Assembly (NCBI GenBank): GCA_003427395.1
Contig: BFEA01000201.1
Coordinates: forward strand, 986,923 to 1,050,922
DNA length: 64,000 bases
Source: Chara braunii
Taxonomy: Eukaryota > Streptophyta > Charophyceae > Charales > Characeae
Direction of reading: 5' to 3'
Positions within the stretch are counted from its first letter, which is position 1, and each line of letters starts with the position of its first letter. Of this stretch, positions 45,286 through 56,143 are shown one piece after another. The position numbers and the translations under genes are program-made. A model generated the notes under the pieces. The model was not told the DNA's origin and searched no databases. It saw only the letters and a program-made list of their open reading frames with translations.

Positions 45286-46913
45286 TTGTCCCTTTTCTCT
45301 TTACCTGATAAATTCTGTTATTTTTGCGAAGCGATCTCACGTGTCGACTCGGTCCTTATGCGTCCTAGTGGGGAAGGATATGTCGAGTGGGTAGATTTCC
45401 AACAGTGCGTCTCCAGAGCCCATGGCTCCTGCATTCAATTTAGGAACGCCGACAAGGCCTGGTTATGTCCTCTGTGTCGAACGGACCAAAATATGAACGA
45501 AGCTCGTTTCCTCGAAGCCACGTCAGAAGGATTGGAAAGGACCCGTAGGTTTAAAAGGGCCGAAGTATGGACCGATGTCGTTTTAATAGCCACAGTGGTA
45601 GGGAACTCCCTCCGGTATTTCACCAGGGAGGATCGACGGAGGGCTAATGAGAGGGCACGGGATTATCAATGGAACAAGGGGCGATTGGAGAAACGGAAGA
45701 CAGACGATAGTGAGATCTGGATGTCCGTACTGCACTCGTTCATGAGGTATGACTGGGTTAAGTCGATACACGAGGAAACTGCGGCCCATTTCTCCGTCCG
45801 AATCACGGAGGTGACGATTGATAAAAGTGAGTGGTATTGGTCCAACATTCTCGACGATATTAAGTTCATCGTCCGAAATTGTCAGGTCTGCGTCGCTGAC
45901 AAGGCGCCAATTCAGTTGACTAGGCCTACCATAGTCGAACGACCATTCCAGAGGGTTAGTATGGATACCACCGATATTATCGTACTCCCTGGACCGAATA
46001 GCTGTGAATATTAAATTCTGTTGGTATTCGTGGATCACTTTTCGAAATGGATCGAGGCGTATCCATGCAAGATGCCACAGGTGGTCGAAATTGCGCGATA
46101 AGTCAACCGTTTTCTCGAGATGCACTAAGACACAGAGGAGATCCTAACGGACACTGGGGTAGAATTTAGAAGGGAATCCTTGAGGAATCTAGTCTTACAC
46201 GGTGTCTCTATCCGCAATACTGCTCCCCACATGTCACAATCTAACGGACTGGTGGAAAACGCCAATCGAGTGATTAAGACTGCTCTGTGATGCAATATCA
46301 CGGTGAACGACATGAGGCCTTGGCCCGACATTGTGGACCATATCCTGGCTATCCATCGGGGGACACCCCACCAATCCACGGGCCTGACCCCTTTTCAGCT
46401 ACGGACCAATAGCCTACCCTGTGTAGCTTTACCGAGCCTAAATGATGAAACGACCCTTCCGCAACGGACCACTAGGGCGATGGTTAAGGATAAGGCCCTC
46501 CCCCGATTAGCCCGAAAAAAACAGCGAATGACAAAAATGGCCCATGGAAGATAGGTCAGGAGCTACGAGGCCTGGAATGGGAACGCTAGACCTTCGCCCA
46601 ATATAAATTAGGGGACATCGTGCAGGTGAGGAAATGTGCTCGCCAGGGCAAGCTAGCGCCACGATTCTTCGGGCGATTTCGCATGGTCGAGCTCGGTCCA
46701 AGCGGGGTGAACACGGTGCGGCTTGCGGGGGAAGTGTCGGAAAGTCGATCGGCTCGTCCGATCATTCGACAAGTGTCCTATCTTCGTTTTCTCCCCTCTT
46801 CCCCTTCTCCTCCACCATCCACATCGTCCCTCGGTCAAGAGGAAGAAGACGACGTTCTTGAATCCTCCTTTCCTTCTCAACCACCGTCTTCAACTCCGCC
46901 TCCATCGCCATGA
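45286..46913 (+). pseudogene. Integrase of element 2 with an upstream PHD-finger-like domain
   Basis: 45316-45477 encodes CYFC, then 26 residues later C-x4-H-x2-C, and W-x-C-x2-C at the end: seven of the eight zinc ligands of a PHD finger. Next comes the integrase zinc-binding domain (HEETAAH ... CQVC, about 45760-45895). The catalytic core has Asp at 45964, Asp at 46150 and Glu at 46255 in one frame, with 34 residues between the last two, close to the D,D35E spacing. Stops at 46012, 46099 and about 46126-46128 and 46287 are single-base changes. A GPY/F-like GKLAPRFFGRFRMVE follows in another frame (about 46645), then a Ser/Pro-rich tail. No 3' LTR follows. Confidence 0.85.
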
Positions 46914-46919
46914 GTTTTT

Positions 46920-48380
46920 CGGCGGAGTAGGTGATCAACAAGCGTCTGATGACCCCGAGGGGGCCTATAGCGACAATCCGGCAGGTGCAGTGACCTCGGT
47001 TGAGTCCCGATGTTCTTCGCTTCGCGGCCTTCTTCAGCACAACAGCCATTCACGCAACAGCAGAGTTCCGCTCCGTACACGCAGGGGCGACGCGTGTACT
47101 GGCTGATATTTCAGCTTTCCAGCGCCTGTCCTCGCCGAGTATAAGATGCGGTAGGAGGGGTAGGCCTCTAAGGGGGGGGGGGGGGGTTGCACTTTCGGGG
47201 TTTGTAGAACGAGGCCCACCACCCTGTAGTCCGCAACGTGCGCGCTCACCCCCTGGGGTTGCGTTCAATTTTTTCGCGCCACGTGGCGCACAGCGCGTTT
47301 GAACGCGATTGAACGTGGCCCTGGGGGGTATGAACGCGCGGTTTTGAACATGAACGTGCGTTCAGCACGTTCACCCGGTTACATAGTAGCTGAGATCTCT
47401 GGCAGGAGACTTATTCAGACCTGCTCAGTCTAAGACAACGGAGGGAGCGTGAGGTAAGGCAACGGGGCTGGTGTTTTACCTGTAGGCCGAAGCGTTGATC
47501 GTTCTGTCGGCCAAAAGGAGGGCCGATCCGCAGAGCTGAGAGGGCACGTACCTGTCTACAGTCCACTGGCAGTGGGAGATTTGTTCACGATCTGTTGAGT
47601 CAAAGTTGTGTTGCTGACTGTTGCCGTTACTATCTGTGCGCAAGAAAGAAAGGGAGAGACCATACTGCGAAGCAGCGGGCTCGAAGGAATGAGAAGTGAG
47701 TTGCGGCATACCTTCGAAGTCTTGGGGATTTCGAACGAAAGAGAAGGCTGCACGGGTTGTCTAACTTACCTTGGTTCGTGGATGAGTTCGAGTTTCGGAC
47801 TGCGAGCCACTATGGTGTACGGAACATGGCCACCGCTTGCTGTTTTTTCGGGTAGTTGGCTTTTGTACTATCATACGCCACATTTCTTCTACCGTTTTAG
47901 CTGTATTCGTACCGTTGGTTCCGTACTGGTATGATTGCTGCAAGACACTGCGTGCACCACCTTTAGATTACAGGTTGTGTTTTCGCCTATCTATCGCTTC
48001 GGTGTTTGCTGCAACTAGTGGCGTTCTTACCACACCAATTGTCATACTACCCAGCTGCAGTGCTTCCTGCAGGATATGCCTGCTATAGTTCACGCTCGGG
48101 TCAAACACAGGTGGTGCGCCCTATTTTGAGTGCAGCCTTTCTAGGCGTGCGTAGCAACAGTCTGATCGCAGGATAAAACGCGGTGACTTGGAGGCTCGTC
48201 AGAAGGAGAGTTTGCAGATGGAGGAAGTGATCAAGCCTGGATAGAAAGGGTGTTGCTGGAATCCGGGGAGCCATCAGATGAGTCAACAACTGGTGGTCCA
48301 GCTTCACTTGGCTAAGTTGGTTTGCGTTTTGGCCGCCATTGCGGGACCCTCAAGCAATCAGAGATATCCAAGCCCTCTCC
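46920..48380. other. Unassigned region
   Basis: No LTR is found after the integrase. A G run lies at 47171-47186. A GAACG-rich stretch (47275-47375) resembles the reverse complement of 36245-36310. Short frames without motifs occupy 47476-48307. Confidence 0.5.
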
Positions 48381-48388
48381 CACGAGTC

Positions 48389-48424
48389 TGAGTGCAACTC
48401 TCTTGGATCTGAGAGTTGCACTCA
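48389..48424. repeat. Perfect 14-bp hairpin
   Basis: TGAGTGCAACTCTC and GAGAGTTGCACTCA are exact complements separated by TTGGATCT. A second, shorter stem CTCTCAG/CTGAGAG follows at about 48454-48480. It lies just upstream of the element B leader. Confidence 0.9.
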
Positions 48425-48540
48425 AAGACATCTATTTCTGCCCTTCTGACTCTCAGTCTAATCCTTTGGTTCTGAGAGGAAGGCCGCAGGCGGGATTGCA
48501 ACCCGTAGGTCCGCATCAAGACTCTATGGGCAGTCAGCCC

Positions 48541-49600
48541 ACCGATTGCGGGAGCTCTGCCGGGACTCAGGAGGAGTTCTGGAGGCAGGGAACGGAGTGG
48601 TAACCATTTGCTTTCCCTCTATAAACCCAACTATAACCTTTATCTGTATTTCTTGATATGTTTGAACTGAGTATATTGTGCGCATCCCTACTCTAACTTT
48701 TCAGTTTAACTTTCAGGACACAAATCAGACTAAGTAAAGGAATGAATGTGCAAGGACAGTTTCAATTTTATTGTTTGATTGAAAGCAGATTGTGGGGTTG
48801 CATCTGGGGGAAGGATAGAAGGAAGGTTGTTTTGCTTGAGTCTGACTGGGTCAACCAAAGGCTGGGAGAGTCTCCATAAGATTGGAGGGCCCAGTGCTAT
48901 GTTTATTTTTGAGTTGCCTAGAGGATTAGACAGGTTCTCATAAGTTTGGGTGGTCTGGTTGCTCTGACTTGTGAGGGCTCTCTGTGGATGACTTTTCAGG
49001 GACCAAGCATGTTCCATAAGTTTGGGTGGCTTGGTTGCCTTGTTTATTTTGGGTTTCCTCAGTTTCTTTTGGTTCTGAACAAGGAGGTTTGAGCATGTTC
49101 CATAAGTTTGGGTGGCTCAGCCTCTTCCTGTTTTGGTTTTAAGAGAATGAACCAGGCGGAGGACCAGACAGGTTCCCATAAGTTTGGGTGGTCTTGGTCC
49201 GATGCCGTGCACATGCTAGAACCAGAAGGGTATAACTTGGTTATATTTTATTATTATCCTATTTTTGAACAGGCTAGTCAGAGGGTTCCATAAGTTTGGG
49301 TGGTCTGACTATAGCTTATCATAAACTAAAGAGAGTATTAATTAAAAGTAAATTTGTGGTAAGAAGGGGCAGGTTGCATCTTGAGCAGAAGATGATCGGT
49401 TCAGTCATATGCTACCTTAAAAGACAATGTACAGACAGTTATATACAACTTGGATACTTAAACAGTTCATGGCGACTAAGCTGGTTAACCTAGTCATATG
49501 CCCAAAGAAGAGAAAAGTTGTTGTGCCCTGTGTCTGTGTATATTCTAGATAAGTTAGGCAGGTTTCCATAAGTTTGGGTGCCCTAGCTTTATGCCTTATG
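48541..49600 (+). mobile_element. Non-autonomous element B: shared leader plus covarying hairpin array
   Basis: The leader at 48544-48640 (GATTGCGGGAGCTCTGCCGG, GGAGGCAGGGA) is shared with 28402-28510. Seven modules then carry a conserved CCATAAGTTTGGGTGG at 48871, 48933, 49011, 49096, 49171, 49284 and 49561. Flanking arms pair in all seven but differ: CTGGG/CCCAG, AGAC/GTCT, ACCAAGC/GCTTGGT, TGAGC/GCTCA, GACCAGAC/GTCTTGGTC, AGTCAGA/TCTGACT and TAGGCA/TGCCCTA. Conserved loop plus compensating stems argues for selection on a folded RNA or single-stranded DNA, or for past selection in the source element. Confidence 0.7.
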
Positions 49601-49879
49601 TAAGTCGGGTATAAGGACATAAATCATTAAAAGATTACGAACTATTGTTTGACAAGATTGACTTTGGGATGGTGAGAGTACTTACCTTTGTGGTTTGGTC
49701 TGCATGAGACTGAGTGCGACTACTACTTAGTCCGAGTCTCAGTTTGATAGGTAGTTGCTTTAGTTGCTCGCTGCGTGCTAGAGTTATAAGAGTTAGTTTC
49801 AATTCCTGCATTTTCTGAGCTAAGTTTATTTTTACTTAGGTCGATTTCTGCATTTTCTGGGATCATTTATTATACTTGG

Positions 49880-50470
49880 CTTTGTATAAATCTTGGTAAG
49901 TCACTTTCTCTACGAGAAGCGCTACCGAAATTTCTACAAAACCAAGGAGTTAGAAATATTTTGTCTTTTTCAGGGTCAAGTTTTTTTGACTTTTTGGCTT
50001 AATAAAAATATGGGAGATCTCATTTTCTAAAGGGAATGCTGCCCAAATTTTTGCTAATTCAAGGAGTTAGACAAAATTCGACATTGAGAAGTCAAAGTCA
50101 TTTTAGATTCTGAACTTAGCTTTGTATAAAACTTGGAATAACACTTTCTCTACGGGAAGCGCTGCCAAAATTTCTACAAACCTAAGGAGTTAGTTAAATT
50201 TTATCTTGAAGTTGAACTCAAGTATAACTTTTGAGTTCCTATCTGACATGGTACAAATTTGGGAAGTTTACCTTTCTAAAAGAGATGTTGCCCAAATTTT
50301 TATCAATTTAGGAAATTAGACAAAATTTGACTTTCCGGAATTATAAATTGTTTTTTTTTTGCATATTTGAGTTCGTCTAAATTCTAAGAGGGCACTTTTC
50401 CTACGAGAAAGCGCTGCCGAAATTTTCTTAGTTTAGAAGAGTTAGATTATATTTTGACAGATGACGATTA
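49880..50470 (+). repeat. Second hairpin array of element B, five modules of about 120 bp
   Basis: Modules near 49890, 50007, 50130, 50250 and 50375 share CACTTTCTCTACGAGAAGC, GCTGCC.AAATTT and AAGGAGTTAGA.AAAATTT. Closing arms differ: CTTGG/CCAAG, CTTGG/CCTAAG, AAATTTGGG/CCCAAATTT and TCTAAATTCTAAG/CTTAGTTTAGA. No coding frame. Confidence 0.65.
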
Positions 50471-51110
50471 TGGCAATCCACTCTATATAGAGGAAACTCT
50501 GTCAGAGTCTATCTTTCTTTGGGCACTGGCTTAGAGGCAGACTTAGGCTTAGCCTATAGAAGGATCTTGGGTGAGAATGTGTTATGGAGTTGTATTCTTC
50601 AAACACTTATGATTTTACCTTGGGGATTGACTTGTCTTGTGTTACGGGTTTTCTCGATCGAATTGATTAAGGATTAAGGCTAGATTTAGCTTGATCCTAC
50701 AAGGATCATCTTCTGTTATCACTGATAACATGTCGGTTGCCGATTCATCGGTTTACGATTCAACATCAATTCACTCTTACCACTAAACCTAAGGGCTTTA
50801 GCCCTGTGGTTTGATCTGTTTCATTGTGTTTTTACCCGTACTTTATTGAATGGTCATTTAACAAAGATACTGAGTATTTTATTGTTGGGAGGGTGCGCTA
50901 AGGTTGAGGTTTGTATAACTAAAGCAAGGGGTATAAGGGCAGAGAATGGTTGAAGTTGCCCCCGTGTAGTACGTGGACTTTTGTTGGATCTTTGATCTGA
51001 TTGCAGATATGTTTGTGGTTCGGACTCTGGATGTGGCTGTCTATGATCACATATATATATGGTTGAGAGGCGTCCCACTATAACTGTGACAAGTAATCAA
51101 CCTATATAAA
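50471..51110. other. Unassigned, possibly 3' part of element B
   Basis: The palindrome CTCTATATAGAG near 50481 and a pyrimidine-poor stretch are the only features. No LTR repeat of 48.5 kb is seen here. Confidence 0.4.
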
Positions 51111-51116
51111 TAATAT

Positions 51117-52535
51117 ATATATATATATACAAGGTTGCCAGGCCGAACGTACGGAGACCCCTAAGCTGACCCCCGAACGTTCGGGCGGATCCCCGTACAG
51201 GGCCCGAACTTGAAGGGGTTCGGAACCCGCAAAAATTTATTTTGGCACCCAAATATTATTATTTTTTTCTGAGTTTTTTTTTGTAAGTTCTTTGTGATGT
51301 AAGGTATGTCCCGATTAATTTAGACGTCATTCTGTTCAGCCAAAAAAAAATGCAAAATCCTCAAAGGTGGTTGTGTCAAAACTTGCTTGCCCACTCACAA
51401 ATTTGTTTTTTCTCTCTTTCGACTTTTTGTGTTTCCTTTACTTCGGGGCATAAACCAATTTATTATTTTTTAAAACTTTATTTGTAGATTTTCTATTATC
51501 TAAGATTTAGATATAGAAATTTTCATAGCATATGTCACAGCCAAAAAAAAAAGACAAATCGCCAAAGATGACGGTGTCAAAAACGTGCTCGCCCATTCAA
51601 TAATTTAATTCTTGTTTTATTTTTTCTAATTTTTATTATTATTATTTAGTTTTAAAATTTGATTATTATTTCAAATTTGGTAACGAATTTGGATATAATG
51701 TTGAGGCAAATGTTGTTTAGTTTATTCTTCTGCATAACATATATTGTTTTCGTATTTTTTAGATTTTTTTTTTTTTTTTTTTTTTTTAATTTTATTTTTA
51801 TCCGTGTTCGGCCGAAGAGCCGAACGAGTCGAGAGGGGGTCCCCAACGTTCGGTCTTTCGGGTTTGGGCGTTCGGCCCGTCCCGAACGCCAGTAACCCTG
51901 TATAAAAAAAATATGTTATGGATAAAAATAAACTAAACAACATTTACCTGGGCACTACATCCAAATTCTTTATCGAATTTGAATTAAAAATCAAATACAG
52001 AAAATAAACACTATGATAAAAATAAGTAAAAATAAAAAGAGAATTAAAATGAGTGCGTATGCCAGCATCTTTTCGACACCGCCATCTTTGCCGATATTTT
52101 TTTTTTTTTTGGCATTGAAAAATACCCTGAAAATTTTCAGATATGTAGTTTACATAATCAATAACTCATTAAACATTTTTCAAAAAATAATAAATTTTTT
52201 TAGGCCCCGAAATAAAGTGAAAACAAAAAGTTAAAAGTGAAAAAAAACAAAGTACTGAGTGGGCGAGCACGTTTTGACACGCCCATCTTTGACGATTTTT
52301 AATGTTTTTGTGGCTTAGCACAGTTGCTTATAAATTTATAGGCCTATAGGTTACATCATAGAAAACTAAAAAAAAAAAAATTCAAAAAAAAAAACTTAGT
52401 TTTAGGCCCCGAAATGTTTTTTGGCGGGGGCCGAACTTGGATGTGTTCGGCCCCCGAACGGGACCTGGAACGCCCGAACGATCGGGGGCCAACCCGGGGC
52501 CCCCCGAACGTTTGGTCAGGTAACCCTATATATAT
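51117..52535. mobile_element. Foldback element pair at TATATA targets
   Basis: Three CCGAACG-rich blocks (51140-51240, 51800-51900, 52410-52530) end in AGGTTRCC or its complement next to TATATA. Between them an internal motif, CAAAGATGACGGTGTCAAAA then CGTGCTCGCCCATTCA, occurs twice on plus (51362, 51562) and twice on minus (52051, 52256). The first element is about 51128-51903. The second half is an inverted partial copy. AT-rich filler with T runs makes up the rest. A non-autonomous DNA transposon is likely. Confidence 0.7.
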
Positions 52536-52660
52536 NNNNNNNNNNNNNNNNNNNNNNNNNNNNNNNNNNNNNNNNNNNNNNNNNNNNNNNNNNNNNNNNN
52601 NNNNNNNNNNNNNNNNNNNNNNNNNNNNNNNNNNNNNNNNNNNNNNNNNNNNNNNNNNNN
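52536..52660. other. Assembly gap (125 N)
   Basis: N run beginning in a TATATA tract and ending at a long palindrome, both hard to assemble. Confidence 1.
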
Positions 52661-52663
52661 CCC

Positions 52664-52803
52664 CTCGTTTGTTGTCCTCTTCTCCCTCTCTGCCTACGGT
52701 TTACCGGGCAGTTCTATTTGACGATATATATATATATCGTCACAAACAGAACTGCCCGGTAAACCGTAGGCAGAGAGAGAGAAGAGGACAACAAACGAAG
52801 GGC
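52664..52803. repeat. Near-perfect 140-bp palindrome
   Basis: The left arm, from CGTTTGTTGTCCTCTTCTC through CCTACGGTTTACCGGGCAGT, pairs with the right arm ACTGCCCGGTAAACCGTAGG and its GAGAAGAGGACAACAAACG end. The centre is GACGATATATATATATCGTC. Arms are about 65 bp. It abuts the gap, so an artefact of read joining is possible, but a few mismatches between arms argue for real DNA. Confidence 0.85.
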
Positions 52804-52940
52804 TGTGACAAACTGTTTCGTCGGAGTTTCACCGACTCAGCAGGAGGCTGAACCCTCAACAGTCTGCAGAATCCCCTCACTGATTATACTGTAAATGATA
52901 ATCTACCTTAACCAAAATCAAACTAGACTATCACTCACGC

Positions 52941-52942
52941 AT

Positions 52943-53013
<71 letters not shown>

Positions 53014-53022
53014 GATAGATAT
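52941..53022. repeat. GATA tetranucleotide microsatellite
   Basis: About 20 ATAG units with one interruption (ATAAATAG). Confidence 0.95.
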
Positions 53023-53029
53023 ATTTATG

Positions 53030-54080
53030 GCTTGAGTGTTCGCGCGGTCTATTGTGACCGTGCTTAGGGGTTAGACAAATTATGCGCTCAGAGAAGAAGG
53101 AAAAACCTCCCTCATTGTTGTATACTTCTTAAGGGTTTTCTTAGTCGGACCTTGGTCCTGGGCCTGGATTCGAGGTCCTTGTCTAGGACATCCCAGGTCC
53201 TAGACTCTGCGTGGAAGGGATTACCCCCCGCACAAAGCCTTTTTGCCCTGCCCACCGAGATACTCAGCCTAAGGGTCGGAAGTGTCGCGAGGGTCGTGCG
53301 ACTGTTCCTTCAGCCGTGCAATATTGTGAAGGGGTTGACCCTCACGATACTTCGAGATTGACACTTGAGTGTCATAAGCGGTACTCGGATCCACGAGGGA
53401 CCACTTGATTATGGGCACTACATAGTACGTCATTATTTTGACTGCTTGCGTATGATTGCATTGCTAGTCGATATGGGTAGGTCATACGTCCGCGCGGTTT
53501 TATACGTCTCGCGCACGTCGCCTATCCGATTTCCGCGTCAGAAGGTTATGGGATGGCTAATGAAGGAGTGTTGTCACGTTGTTTGATGTGTGTGTGTGTG
53601 TTTTATTTTTGTGTTCGTAGTGTAGTGTATGCGTGTTGAGTGGGATACATCCTACTCGACCGACGTCAAGTCGCACTTGGGATTTCAGCCTCCCTAGTGC
53701 GTCGGTTCACGTGCGGGTCCGATAGAGGCGTGGGACCGTGCGTACCCCCTATGCTATAACGAACAAGAAACGCCATCGGCTGGTCCACCTCTACAATTGC
53801 AGTTGATTACCTTTCGTACGGTGGACTGGTAGCTCGGCGGGGATACGCTCACCGAAGGGAGGTGACAACTTCCGTAAGGTGGAGGTAAGTCGTGCCTCAC
53901 GTAGGCCCTATCCTGTCGTAGGGGCTCGCGAGAGGTATGGCTGGCGCACTTGGCCGGAGCGGCTTGCGGAAGCTCCATTATGTGCTTGTGGTGAGGATTA
54001 AGACCAACTCTTGCGTGACGTGGCCGGGAGGGTCCCGCGCTGCCCTGTGTGGTGCCAGACCGATGCGCTCGACAGTGGTT
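53030..54080. other. Unassigned GC-richer region
   Basis: Short frames only. A GT tract sits at 53586-53602. The balanced composition and lack of genes fit LTR-type sequence, but no second copy is in this window. Confidence 0.4.
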
Positions 54081-54084
54081 ATGA

Positions 54085-54430
54085 GCAGTTAGGGGAGGGT
54101 GGGTGACGAGCACAAGTGGTTACGGGTGGGTGCATACAATTATGGGTAGGTATGGGTGGGTACAGGTAATGAAAACTTGGGTAGGGTAGGGTATGGGTGG
54201 TCAACAAACGGTTTGGGTTCAGGTGGCCATAGGTGGTTTTGAAAAAAATTGTCCATGGGTAGGTATGGCCAGTCACATGTGAAAGAGTTTCAGGTAGGGT
54301 AGGTCTGGGTATACCTTTTTTTAAAAAAAGAAGGTGGAGATGGGTAAAGGCCAGCAGACCAGGTATACAGTGGGTATGGGTGGTAGGCTTTCAAAGAGGG
54401 TGTGGTTAGGTCAGGTACAAGTATTCCTAA
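54085..54430 (+). repeat. Degenerate GGGTATGGGTGG minisatellite
   Basis: Repeats of GGGTA and GGTGGG with TATGGGTAGG variants, reverse complementary in type to 39690-39960. Confidence 0.75.
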
Positions 54431-54484
54431 AAATCCCAGTGGCGAACTCTGACGTGCATGGAAAACGCGTCTTTGCGATCGTAC

Positions 54485-56143
54485 TTACACGCACGTACGC
54501 GAGACTCGCTTCCCGTTGATGGGTCGTTTCAGGTGCCCCCGTGGTTCCCCAAGGGTCCGTCATGCAACTATCGGATCAAAAGAAAAGACAACTTTCGGGC
54601 ATAATCATAAGGCAATCTCGTGACAAGTCAGCCATTCATGCATCGATAAGGCAATGAAGGGTAATCATCCAACCGATATACTCAAAGGAATCAAAAGGAC
54701 TGATTAGTTCCCCGGCGTTACAAATTCCTTTCAGAGTACGGCGCAAATCTTCGGTGATCAGGTTTCTTGTGAGATCACGGACATTCATTCGTCGAATCCT
54801 CACTCGTTCACACTTCACTCGTTCATGCAAAGACGACGCGCATCCATTTATCAGACACACTTTTCAAGATTGACACTCGCATTCAACAAAACTGATGCAT
54901 TCAACCCACACCCGTCAACAAGGAAGGAGAAGGGAGAATAGAGTTGCACACCAGGCGACACCATCGCACAAAAATCGAAGACAAGAAAGATGGCTCTCGC
55001 CCGAGACCAAAATTTAATACAAGGAAAAGAAAAGAAAGGTCACGATCCCACACTCGTCTGCTCCTCACTCTTTCACTCTCTCTTTACACCACGTCACCTC
55101 CGATGCGGACAGTCCGTCGTCTCCCACCAACACCGAGTCGTCACCCTGCTTAGTCCAAGCACGCGCGTTAGGTTCTCCCGTGCGCCACAGTATGTCATGA
55201 CCCGCACGTAAACCCCCCTTACTTGGCACCAGCCCGTCGGATCGTCCGACTCACTTCTACTCACCTTTCAACTTGCTCATTAGCCGATCCTCAGTGACCG
55301 TGCTAACCTTCCAAATCCAGAGAGAGCGAGTCAGTCGCGCTTGCAAAATTTATAGCATGCGTGTTTGCGGGAAAAAAACAGGATCATGCCCAAGACAGAA
55401 AGAAGGAGGAGAGAAGGGAAGTGCCTACGTTCTGCATGGTCAGGCCGCGGCGTGGGGGTCGCGGCCACTCTCCACGCATTGATTCGGGCATGCAACGCGT
55501 CGGCCTATCAAAACGAGGGAAGATGCATGCACAGCAGGAAGGAAGAAAGCGGGAAGAAAGCTGAGAGAGTCAAGAAGAGAGAGATACAGTTACAGCTGCA
55601 CCCGCCAAAAAGATGCAGTTATTCGCAAGATTAAGGGTGCAACTTAGTTAGAGCTCTGCTCCCGCCGCAGACAGGCGCATGCAAGCAAGAAGCACTGCGC
55701 AGCAAAAAATTCAAAGTTCGTAAATTCCTATCTAAATCCGAATTGCAGAAAAAGAAAATTACGAAGAACGAAAAAGAACTTTGAAAAACAATTCCGAGGA
55801 TCCCTCGCGGGCTCGACATGAGTTGAAAGAAAATTTTGAAAAAGGAAAAACAATGTTCTCGCACGGTCATCGCGCCAAAATTCCCATTCCCCTTCACCCC
55901 AGCAGAACAAGAAAGAAGCTATGGCAACCGTTATTTCTCGCGCTCGCTAAGGCGCGGTCTCCTACTGCCTAGGCGGGGCCTGTCTTGATGCTGGCCCGAC
56001 AAAATCGAAAAAGAAAATCGAAAAAGTAACGAGGACATCCATGCAACTTGCCCAGCCGACCCATCCACGTACTTCGCCTTACTAACCCGTCCCGTTCCCT
56101 CAAAGCAGCTTCGCGCAGAAAGTCGTGCGATTACAGAAAATCG
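54485..56143. mobile_element. Rearranged LTR copy with an internal inversion
   Basis: Bases 55300-56143 follow 33145-34050 of the solo LTR in the same direction and end at the same GTTCGTCACA border. Bases 54485-55212 are the reverse complement of 32415-33150. The two pieces abut through about 85 unrelated bases. The left third of the LTR is absent. The AAATCGAAAAAG array has only two units here, against about six in the solo LTR. Confidence 0.85.

Noticed and set aside
48871-49580. Hammerhead or twister ribozyme array (retrozyme)
   Set aside because: The conserved string lacks CTGATGA/GAAA hammerhead cores and does not fit the twister core I know.
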